NCBI GenBank assembly: GCA_021809845.1
Contig: JAJZJW010000010.1
Coordinates: 11,619-75,618, forward strand
Origin: a bacterium
GTDB taxonomy: Bacteria; SZUA-79; Acidulodesulfobacterales; Acidulodesulfobacteraceae
Reading direction: 5' to 3'
Length of the DNA stretch: 64,000 nt
Shown here: positions 8,595-16,374 of the stretch, piece after piece
How positions within the stretch are numbered: the first letter of the stretch is position 1
Layout of the letters: every line of letters starts with the position of its first letter
Notes under the pieces: generated by a model
The model's database searches: none
What the model was told of the DNA's origin: nothing
The model's input: the letters and a program-made list of their open reading frames with translations, nothing else
Program-made: the position numbers and the translations under genes

Positions 8595-10019
8595 TTATAG
8601 ACCGTAATATGCAGCAATTGCAGCCGAGATGGCAAGAATCCTGTCGAACGGGTCCCGCTGTACCTTGTAATCCCTCAAATATTGTCTTTCTTCGATAAAA
8701 TGGGTATCAAAATTTCCTTTTATAAAATCTTCGTCTTCTATAATTCTTAACTGAAATGGTATTGTAGTTTTAATACCTTTTATGACAAACTCCTGCAGGG
8801 CTCTTGATGCCCTTCTCACCGTTTCATCCCATGTTCTTCCATAAACGGACATTTTAGCAACCATTGAATCGTAATAAGGCGGCAAAACATAGTCTTTATA
8901 TACAGACCCGTCTATCCTAACACCAATACCTCCGGGAGAATAATAAGCTGTTATCTTCCCTGTACTAGGAGCAAAATCTTTTCTCGGATTTTCAGCATTA
9001 ATTCTGCATTCTATAGCATAACCTCTTAATACAACATCTTCCTGTTTAATATCTAATTCTTTACCCATAGCAATTTGAATTTGTTCCCCCACTATATCGA
9101 CTCCTGTAATCATTTCGGTAACAGGATGTTCAACCTGAATTCTCGTATTCATTTCCATAAAATAATAGTTGCCGTTTTTATCCATAATATATTCTATGGT
9201 TCCCGCATTTCTATAATCGCAGGCTTTAGCTGCGGCAATAGCGGACTCGCCCATTCTTTTCCTCAGCTCTTCGGTTAATATGAGAGAAGGCGCAATCTCG
9301 ATTAATTTTTGATGTTTTCTTTGAATAGAACAATCCCTCTCGCCGAGATGTATTATATTGCCGTAATTATCCGCAAGGATTTGAAATTCTATGTGATGAG
9401 GCTTATCTATGTATTTTTCAATAAAAACCTCGGGATTTCCGAAAGCTTTTTCAGCTTCAGACCTTGATAGCGAAAAATTTTTTTTAATATCATCATCGTT
9501 AAAACAAATTCTTATTCCTTTGCCTCCGCCGCCTGCTGAGGCTTTTATCATTACCGGATAACCGGTGCTATTTGCAATATTCAATGCGTCTTCCTCAGAT
9601 TCGACGCCGCCTTCAGAGCCTCCGACAACCGGCACGCCTGCCTCGCGCATGAGTTTCTTCGATTCTATTTTATCCCCCATCATAGAGATGGATTTGGCTG
9701 ACGGACCTATAAAAACAATCCCTCTTTTTTCACAGTATGCAGGAAATTTGGCGTTTTCCGACAAAAAACCGTACCCAGGATGTATCGCATCGACTCCTAT
9801 ATTAACTGCAAGGTCAACTATTCTATTAACATTTAAATATCCTGAAATAGGACCGGGTCCGACAAGATATGCTTCGTCTGCTTTTTTAACATGCAAAGCT
9901 TGAGAATCGGCTTCGGAATAAATTGCAACCGTTCTAATGCCAAGCTCTTTGCATGCCCTTATAACACGGGAAGCTATTTCACCCCTGTTGGCTATTAATA
10001 CTTTTTTAAATTTTTTCAT
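8595..10019 (-). CDS. pycA: Biotin carboxylase subunit (pyruvate carboxylase subunit A)
   Basis: ATP-dependent carboxylation of biotin. The 474 residues contain the full ATP-grasp layout: ANRGEIASRVIRACKELG at the start, the glycine-rich loop SAGGGGKGIR, the ERDCSIQRKHQKL block, and the catalytic MEMNTRIQVEHPVTE segment. A C-terminal extension follows the usual end of AccC, as in PycA proteins. It lies immediately upstream of pycB, so both together should form a two-subunit pyruvate carboxylase for anaplerosis or gluconeogenesis. It could instead serve acetyl-CoA carboxylase, but the neighbour argues against that. A 32-bp palindrome lies about 50 bp upstream of the ATG. Confidence 0.92.
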   Translation of the reverse strand: MKKFKKVLIANRGEIASRVIRACKELGIRTVAIYSEADSQALHVKKADEAYLVGPGPISGYLNVNRIVDLAVNIGVDAIHPGYGFLSENAKFPAYCEKRGIVFIGPSAKSISMMGDKIESKKLMREAGVPVVGGSEGGVESEEDALNIANSTGYPVMIKASAGGGGKGIRICFNDDDIKKNFSLSRSEAEKAFGNPEVFIEKYIDKPHHIEFQILADNYGNIIHLGERDCSIQRKHQKLIEIAPSLILTEELRKRMGESAIAAAKACDYRNAGTIEYIMDKNGNYYFMEMNTRIQVEHPVTEMITGVDIVGEQIQIAMGKELDIKQEDVVLRGYAIECRINAENPRKDFAPSTGKITAYYSPGGIGVRIDGSVYKDYVLPPYYDSMVAKMSVYGRTWDETVRRASRALQEFVIKGIKTTIPFQLRIIEDEDFIKGNFDTHFIEERQYLRDYKVQRDPFDRILAISAAIAAYYGL

Positions 10020-10068
10020 TTGGTCTTTTTATATATAGTCTTTTTAAATAATTAATCTTTTTAATTAC

Positions 10069-10100
10069 AAATGTTTAAATATTTAAATATTTAAACATTT
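10069..10100. promoter_or_regulatory. 32-bp perfect palindrome upstream of pycA
   Basis: Both halves pair perfectly around the centre at 10084/10085; each arm reads aaatgtttaaatattt. It is 50 bp upstream of the pycA start codon. Its position suggests an operator, but its AT-only core could also be chance in this base composition. Confidence 0.4.
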
Positions 10101-10601
10101 ATCTGAAACGCCATAGTCATACACTTCGCATTTTAAATTTTAAATTTAGGTATAAATTTAGTTCGACAATTAAAAAGTAAGAAAAATCTCAATTTTTAAT
10201 TGACTTTGCTGAAGAAGATAAATAAAAATTCAGGTAAATAAAGGCTGCCTAAATCACTTTATTAGTATTTAATGTTTAAAATATAATAAAGATAATTTAT
10301 AGGCGAAAACAATAATAATTCGAAAAAAATAATTATATACTATAATATAATATACTGCGAACAAGTAATATGGTAAAATAATCTATATAAGATGAACAAC
10401 CTATTAATTTATTAATTTCAATAATCAATAAATTAATACATGAAATAGAATATTAACATAAGTACCGACATGTTGAATAAAATAATAAATTACGATAAAA
10501 CTTAAGATATATTTTACTTATTGTTAATTTTAAACCATTATTTTAGAAATGTCAAGAATGATATAATTAATGTGTGTTAAAATTAAGAAAAAGCGGTAAG
10601 C
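10101..10601. other. Intergenic region without a recognised gene
   Basis: AT-rich sequence between pycA and the small ORF at 10602. It contains an 11-bp inverted repeat (attaatttatt ... aataaattaat, about 10411-10438) and a possible -10 element tataat at 10562-10567. I see no RNA gene or coding region in it. Confidence 0.5.
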
Positions 10602-10787
10602 ATGTTCATACCGCGTGCAAAAGAGGCAGCTATTGAAATAGTTGAAAAATACTTTCCTACAATTGAAAAGTTGTTTAAAAAACTTAACATAGAACATGGA
10701 AAAACGAAAAACAGCGACCAGTTTTCCAAAAATGCATTTATTTATTTAAAGTATTTTTCGTATCTCTGCTTCAGGAACCGGCTTTGA
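10602..10787 (+). CDS. Small ORF of unknown function
   Basis: A 61-residue open frame starting ATG at 10602 and overlapping the 3' end of the convergent GGDEF-EAL gene by 42 bp. The first 40 residues look like a charged amphipathic helix; the last 20 are hydrophobic and lie in the antisense of the neighbour, so they may be fortuitous. A tataat hexamer lies 35 bp upstream. I recognise no family. It may be a truncated gene remnant or chance. Confidence 0.25.
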   Translation: MFIPRAKEAAIEIVEKYFPTIEKLFKKLNIEHGKTKNSDQFSKNAFIYLKYFSYLCFRNRL

Positions 10788-13778
10788 AAAAAGATATCCC
10801 TGAACCATATTTGCACCCAGAGATTGTAATTTTGCAAGCTGTTCAACCGTTTCAACGCCCTCGCTTATAGTTTCCATGCCTAATCTTGCGGAAAGTTCCA
10901 CAATTGTATTGACGATTGCAAAAACTTTCGGGTTGTCCATCATGCTTTTGATAAATGAAATATCTATTTTTATTGCATCTGCGGGAATATTTTTTATATA
11001 TGACAATGAGGAATATCCGGTACCAAAATCGTCAATAAATATTTTCATGCCTTTTTCTTTAAATTTATTTAGTATTTTTAAAGCACAGTCAAAGTTATGA
11101 ATAAATAAACCTTCTGTTACTTCTATATTTATTAAAGAATATTCCAGAGCGTACCTGTCTATAGCCTGAAAAATAGTATCCGCTAAACTTAATTTTTTGT
11201 TTTCATAAATATGAGCGGCATTATTTATCTGCTCGGGATTGCAGTACCATTTTACTTCATAGTCAAAACTTACAGGAGAAATATTTATAGAAACAGGAAC
11301 TAAATTTAAGTTCATTTTTTTCCAGTTATGCAAATCGCTGCATACTGCTTCAATTAAAAATTCTTCAAGACGCCTTATCAAGCCCATTTCTTCGAGCAGG
11401 GGAATAAATTTTACCGGCGAAACAAGACCTAAATCAGGGCTGTTCCAGCGCATAAGCGCTTCCATGCCGTATATAGTGCGATTTGATAAAGCAATATTGT
11501 TTCCGTCAATTATAATCTTATTGTCATCGGTTTTATCCAGTTTATCGGTCTTATTAGAATCAACCTTAAAATACGGTTGATAATACACAACAAATTCTTT
11601 ATTGACAAAAGCGTCGGTAAGATGTTTTTTCATCATTAAAAATTCCGAGGCTTTTACGTTCATTGAAGAAGTAAAAAATTCATAATCGTTTTCACCCTGA
11701 GTTTTTGCGTTTGACAGAGCAATATCGGCAGATTTTAAAAGATCGGTTGCCGTGTTTCCGTTATCTGGATAAATTGATACACCTATATTATAAGAAATAT
11801 CAAACTTATGGCTGCCGACGGTTATTTCATCTTCAAAACATTGTTTTATTTTGTCTATAAATTGTACAGCGGAATCCTTATCCGCCAAATTGCTTACGAA
11901 TATTGCAAATTCATCACCGCCTATCCTTGAAATAATATCTGTGGCAGCAAAGGAATTTTTTAAATTATCAGCCATACTGACAAGCAGTTCATCTCCGGCA
12001 CAGTAACCGAATGTATTGTTAATATAAGATAATTTATAAAAATCAATTAAGATTATGGCGGCTGGACGTTCTTCTATTCTTTCCAGAAAGTTATTTACGC
12101 TTTCAATGAAAAAATTTCTGTTAGGAAGTTTAGTCAGGGTATCATAAAAAGATATAAAATTAATTTCTTTCTCCAAATCAATTTTATTTATCATAAAAGA
12201 GACATCTTTCATTAATTCTTCTAACAGAGCAACCTCTTTTTCGTCAAAAAAATCTTTTTCGCCGGCATACAGATTAAATATGCCGATTACTTTATCCTGC
12301 CGTTTCAAAGGTATGCTTGCGCTGGATAAAAAACCCATTTTTAGGGCTTTATCTCTCCACGGCAGCATTGCAGCATTATTTTCTGTATCATTATTGATTA
12401 CAATTTTGTCTTCTCTGAAAGCCGTGGCTGCGGGACCTTTTCCTTCCGGTAAAGTATCGTCAACATATATATTAAAATCGTCTAAATAGTCTCCGACGTA
12501 GCCGTAATAGAATTTAACAGCCATTTTATTACTGTTTTGTTCATCCGGAAAACCGCATAAAGCCATTTTAAACTGACCTTTTTCAACGGCAATCCTGCAG
12601 ATATCTTCGTACACGTCATCGATATTTTCAACCCTCAAAAGCAGCTGATTTATTTCGCTGAGTGTTGAATAAAGCCTTGTTAGGTTTTTTATTTTATCCT
12701 CCGCATTTTTTCTTTCGGTTACATCTACAAAGTTAGCTAATCTGGTAGGTTTATTTTTATAATTTATGGTAAGAGAATGAAAAAGGACCCATTTTTTTTC
12801 ATTATTTTTGCCAATAATTTTATATAGAAATTCGCCCCTTTCGCCTTCATGTTTAATAGCCTCTGTATATTTTGATTTCGCGCTTTCTTTATATTCATAA
12901 GACATAATATCCCAATTGTTCATATTTATTAATTCTTCTGAAGGGTATCCCAATATTTTTTCGCCTTCGGGATTTACGTAAATAAATTTATCCCTAAAAA
13001 GAATCAGACCGCTGACCATCTGGTTGAATATGGACTGAATAGACTTTTCGTTGTCTTCCGCCTGAATTTTAAACTTAATGATATAATACAGAAACAAAGG
13101 GCTTATAATAATTACCATTAAGAAATTTACCAACAGAAGCAGCCTCAGCAGATGCATTGAACCTTTAATATAATTTATATTTTTTTTCATTGCTTTATCG
13201 GAGGCTTGCCTTAATAGCCTTGAATTGCTATAAAATATTGCGGATAAACGTGTAATAGGAATCTTTTTAATGTTTTTTTGTTTTTCCAGTATTTTCAATT
13301 CAGGCAGAGATTTGTTCTTCCAGTTCACGAAAGCTTTGTGCAAAAACGGATATATTAATTTTAATAAAGACTTATCGCGGCTTTTCAAATTTTTAAATAA
13401 ATATTTGAAACTTTTATTTATCGAATAGATTTTTGAATTAATTTTCGATTTTAACCGGGAAATCAACTTATCGGCACGCGTGTTTAGCCTATGGTTTGGC
13501 TTAGCACTTAACTTAGAATTAATCTGCGCATTGTTTCGCAGATTTAACCGTTTAGATTTTGCGGAATGATTTACGGTCTTATATTGTTTTAAAAATAATA
13601 AATTTAAAAAATAAAAATCTTTAGCAAGGTGCAGCGTCCTTTTGTAAAATGAATTATTAATTTTTGCCTTATTAGATATATGATTGATTAAACCATAAAT
13701 TGCCAAAGAAGCAGCGATATATAATAAAATAATCAGGATACCTGCAACAAATGCTCTTGACCTTACAACTCTATTCAT
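10746..13778 (-). CDS. PAS-GAF-GGDEF-EAL cyclic-di-GMP signalling protein
   Basis: A 1010-residue membrane-bound regulator of cyclic di-GMP. An N-terminal transmembrane segment (residues about 9-31), a very basic region of about 150 residues and a second transmembrane segment (about 210-235) flank a possible extracytoplasmic part. Then come PAS (around 240-360), GAF (around 375-535), GGDEF with intact RIGGDEFAIF, and EAL with intact EALMRW, NISP, DDFGTGYSSL and EGVET. Both catalytic domains keep key residues, so it could make and degrade c-di-GMP; which activity dominates cannot be told. The input signal is unknown. No pathway neighbour explains it. Start ATG at 13778. Confidence 0.92.
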   Translation of the reverse strand: MNRVVRSRAFVAGILIILLYIAASLAIYGLINHISNKAKINNSFYKRTLHLAKDFYFLNLLFLKQYKTVNHSAKSKRLNLRNNAQINSKLSAKPNHRLNTRADKLISRLKSKINSKIYSINKSFKYLFKNLKSRDKSLLKLIYPFLHKAFVNWKNKSLPELKILEKQKNIKKIPITRLSAIFYSNSRLLRQASDKAMKKNINYIKGSMHLLRLLLLVNFLMVIIISPLFLYYIIKFKIQAEDNEKSIQSIFNQMVSGLILFRDKFIYVNPEGEKILGYPSEELINMNNWDIMSYEYKESAKSKYTEAIKHEGERGEFLYKIIGKNNEKKWVLFHSLTINYKNKPTRLANFVDVTERKNAEDKIKNLTRLYSTLSEINQLLLRVENIDDVYEDICRIAVEKGQFKMALCGFPDEQNSNKMAVKFYYGYVGDYLDDFNIYVDDTLPEGKGPAATAFREDKIVINNDTENNAAMLPWRDKALKMGFLSSASIPLKRQDKVIGIFNLYAGEKDFFDEKEVALLEELMKDVSFMINKIDLEKEINFISFYDTLTKLPNRNFFIESVNNFLERIEERPAAIILIDFYKLSYINNTFGYCAGDELLVSMADNLKNSFAATDIISRIGGDEFAIFVSNLADKDSAVQFIDKIKQCFEDEITVGSHKFDISYNIGVSIYPDNGNTATDLLKSADIALSNAKTQGENDYEFFTSSMNVKASEFLMMKKHLTDAFVNKEFVVYYQPYFKVDSNKTDKLDKTDDNKIIIDGNNIALSNRTIYGMEALMRWNSPDLGLVSPVKFIPLLEEMGLIRRLEEFLIEAVCSDLHNWKKMNLNLVPVSINISPVSFDYEVKWYCNPEQINNAAHIYENKKLSLADTIFQAIDRYALEYSLINIEVTEGLFIHNFDCALKILNKFKEKGMKIFIDDFGTGYSSLSYIKNIPADAIKIDISFIKSMMDNPKVFAIVNTIVELSARLGMETISEGVETVEQLAKLQSLGANMVQGYLFSKPVPEAEIRKIL

Positions 13779-13796
13779 AACTCATCATGATTTCCT

Positions 13797-13876
13797 TTTT
13801 TTATTTTAAAAGTTCTGCAGCTTCATCAATAGGTACAAAAAGGTACGAAAGATACAAAGAATTCTTCCGTTTTTCC
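13797..13876 (-). pseudogene. Diverged second copy of the hisS 3' end
   Basis: Directly downstream of the hisS stop, this segment repeats the last codons of hisS in the same orientation. It can be read as the HisS tail (EEFF..., then IDEAAELLK and a stop) against the true tail IDEAAEILK. Most base differences fall at synonymous positions, and one 19-bp insertion duplicates ggtac. It resembles the tail of a different hisS allele left by recombination, or an old duplication that drifted while coding. Confidence 0.7.
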
Positions 13877-13882
13877 ATTTTT

Positions 13883-15271
13883 TTATTTTAAAATTTCCGC
13901 GGCTTCATCTATAGTTACAAAGAATTCTTCCGCTTTTTTCATGTCTTTTAATTTAATTTTATTTTCAAAAAGTTCATTACTCCCGAGCACAACAGCATAG
14001 CTGATATTTCGGGAATTTGCGTATTTCAGCTGTTTGGATATATTTAATTTTTCATTAAGATTGATTTCACTGGTTATGCCTTTTGACCTGAGTTTTTTTG
14101 CTACGTTAAAAGCGTAATCTATTATTTTTTCATCAGGCTCAAGATATGCGATGAATACCTTGGTGGGAGAAGTTAGTTCATTGCTCCAATTCGGATTTTT
14201 TGCATTAATTATATCTATAATTCTATCAACGCCGAACGATAAACCGCATGCCCCTTCGGCTCGCGCCCCGTATAGTTCAAGCAGATTATCGTATCTTCCG
14301 CCTGCTGCAAAACTGCCGATATTCACATCTAATGATTTTATTTCAAATATCGGCCCTGTGTAATAACCGAGACCTCTCACAAGCAGCGGGTCAAACATCA
14401 AATATTTATCTATTCCAAATTTGTTTGAATTTTTAAAAATGTCTATAAGCTCGCCTATCCCTTCCAATGAACGAGCGTTATTTTTAAGTTTTTCTTTAAG
14501 AGATTCTAAAAATATTATATTTGGATTATTTTTTAATTTGTCTATATCAGGGCTGCCGCCATCAATTTCTTCGGCAAAACTATTGCCATGCACTAAATTA
14601 ATAAAAGATTTATAATTTTCTTCGGTTAAGCCGTTTTCTACAAATTCTTTTACAGTTTTATTTTCGCCTATTTTAGATAACTTATCTAATATTCTTAATG
14701 CTGTCTCTTTTTTATCTGCCGGTATACCCGATACCTCAATAATACCGTCTAATATCTTTCTGTTATTCAAATGTATTTTATAATTATTAAGCCCCAATTT
14801 TTCTAGTGTAAAAACCGCCAAATCCATTAATTCAAGCTCCGCAAACATAGAATAAACCCCTATAATATCGGCATCAGCCTGATAAAACTCTCTGTATCTG
14901 CCATTCTGTGTATTTTCATATCTGTAGACTTTTCCTATTATATATCTTTTAAATGGTTTTGTAAGTTTTGAACTATTTGAAGCATAATATCTGCCGAGTG
15001 GAGAAGTGAACTCAAATCTTAAACCAAGTTTTCTGTCCGCTTTATCGTTAAAAGTATAAATTTCTTTTTCGATTTCTTGTCCGCATTTTCTTGCAAGAAG
15101 TTCAAAATATTCAAAAACCGGCGAATCTATTTCACTGAATCCGTATAATTCAAAAGATTGTCTGATTTTTTCAATTATATTCCTTCTTAAAATCATAGCA
15201 TCGGGAAGAAAATCCCTCGTTCCTTTGGGTGGTTGCACCTGCTGAATATTTTTAAAATGAACGCTCATCAA
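13883..15271 (-). CDS. hisS: Histidyl-tRNA synthetase
   Basis: Class II aminoacyl-tRNA synthetase charging tRNA-His. Recognisable blocks are PPKGTRDFLPDAM near the N terminus, motif 2 around RYENTQNGRYREFYQADADIIG, the histidine-binding LVRGLGYYTGPIFE, and AAGGRYDNLL with GLSFGVDRI as motif 3. The anticodon-binding domain occupies roughly residues 360-462. Length 462 is slightly above average because of a segment around residues 215-255. The first codons are ATG-ATG, so the start is ambiguous by one residue. A diverged copy of its 3' end lies just downstream. The gap to upstream tpiA is 101 bp of T-rich repeats. Confidence 0.95.
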   Translation of the reverse strand: MMSVHFKNIQQVQPPKGTRDFLPDAMILRRNIIEKIRQSFELYGFSEIDSPVFEYFELLARKCGQEIEKEIYTFNDKADRKLGLRFEFTSPLGRYYASNSSKLTKPFKRYIIGKVYRYENTQNGRYREFYQADADIIGVYSMFAELELMDLAVFTLEKLGLNNYKIHLNNRKILDGIIEVSGIPADKKETALRILDKLSKIGENKTVKEFVENGLTEENYKSFINLVHGNSFAEEIDGGSPDIDKLKNNPNIIFLESLKEKLKNNARSLEGIGELIDIFKNSNKFGIDKYLMFDPLLVRGLGYYTGPIFEIKSLDVNIGSFAAGGRYDNLLELYGARAEGACGLSFGVDRIIDIINAKNPNWSNELTSPTKVFIAYLEPDEKIIDYAFNVAKKLRSKGITSEINLNEKLNISKQLKYANSRNISYAVVLGSNELFENKIKLKDMKKAEEFFVTIDEAAEILK

Positions 15272-15372
15272 CTATTTTATTTATTTATTTATTTTATTTT
15301 ATTTAGTGTATTGTTTGTTATTGTTTACTATTGTTTGTTGCTGCTTGTTTTGTATTGTTATTATAGGTCTAT

Positions 15373-16338
15373 TTAGCTATATGTTTGCACTGCAAAATTG
15401 TATATATTAAAAAAAGACTGAGGCTCAAGACTTGCACCGCCGACTAGTACGCCGTCAATGTGGTCTTTTTCAATTAGGTTCTTGATATTTTTTTCGGTAA
15501 CGCTTCCGCCATAAATTACAGATAAATTTTTAATAGAATAATTATCAGTCAAATATTCATATATAAATTTATGCATCTTTTCGCCGTCCTCAGGTTCGAT
15601 AGGTGCGCCTGTGCCTATTGCCCATATGGGTTCATAGGCAATTATGAGCTTTTCAATATCAATATCATCTGCGACGTTAATATTGCCGTTAATATTATCA
15701 CTGCCGTCCGCCGAATAATTTAAGGCGCTGTCTAACTGCGCTGCCACAAAATCAAAGGCTTTTCCGCTTTTTTTAATCTCTAAATTTTCACCGACACACA
15801 GTATAGGCACCAGTTTACCGCAACGCCTTTCTGTATTATTATGAACATTATTATCTGTATTATCTGTGTCTTTTTTTTTATTGTAATTCAATACGGCGTA
15901 AATTTTTTTAGCAATAAGTTCATCGTTTTCATTAAATATCCATCTTCTTTCAGAATGACCTATAATAGCGTATGAACAATTAAATGCTTTAATCATATCT
16001 ATGGATATTTCGCCGGTATATGCCCCTGATAGTTCATAATAAACATTTTGCGAAGCAAGTTTGATTATGTTTTTAAATTTCGGATGTGCTTCTATCGCGT
16101 TGTACGCTTCGTTAAGAGCTGTAAAAGCCGGTGCGAAAATTATTTCCGCTTCGGCGCCCGCAAATGCAGATTTGTAATTACTATCAATATTTACGCTCCT
16201 TTTCATATCGTCGTTAAAATTACCTGCTATGCCAAATTCTTTTAATTTTTTAAAAAATGACTCAAGATATTTGCGCATTTCAATATGCGTTTTGTTCATT
16301 TTAAAATTAGCTGCGATTATTATTTTTTTCTTTTTCAT
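15373..16338 (-). CDS. tpiA: Triosephosphate isomerase with Asn-rich insertions
   Basis: Interconverts dihydroxyacetone phosphate and glyceraldehyde 3-phosphate. Catalytic elements are intact: NFKMN (substrate-binding Asn and Lys), IIGHSERR (His electrophile), YEPIWAIGTG (catalytic Glu and flexible loop), IYGGSV and VDGVLVGGASL. At 321 residues it is about 70 longer than usual. The excess lies in three low-complexity inserts at roughly residues 37-62, 150-172 and 205-225, rich in Asn and Asp. Triosephosphate isomerase is normally one of the most length-conserved enzymes, so these are unusual; all fall outside the catalytic motifs. Start ATG at 16338, downstream of ileS. Confidence 0.93.
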   Translation of the reverse strand: MKKKKIIIAANFKMNKTHIEMRKYLESFFKKLKEFGIAGNFNDDMKRSVNIDSNYKSAFAGAEAEIIFAPAFTALNEAYNAIEAHPKFKNIIKLASQNVYYELSGAYTGEISIDMIKAFNCSYAIIGHSERRWIFNENDELIAKKIYAVLNYNKKKDTDNTDNNVHNNTERRCGKLVPILCVGENLEIKKSGKAFDFVAAQLDSALNYSADGSDNINGNINVADDIDIEKLIIAYEPIWAIGTGAPIEPEDGEKMHKFIYEYLTDNYSIKNLSVIYGGSVTEKNIKNLIEKDHIDGVLVGGASLEPQSFFNIYNFAVQTYS

Positions 16339-16374
16339 AATATTTCATAATATTTTTATCTTTATTCGTTTAAT

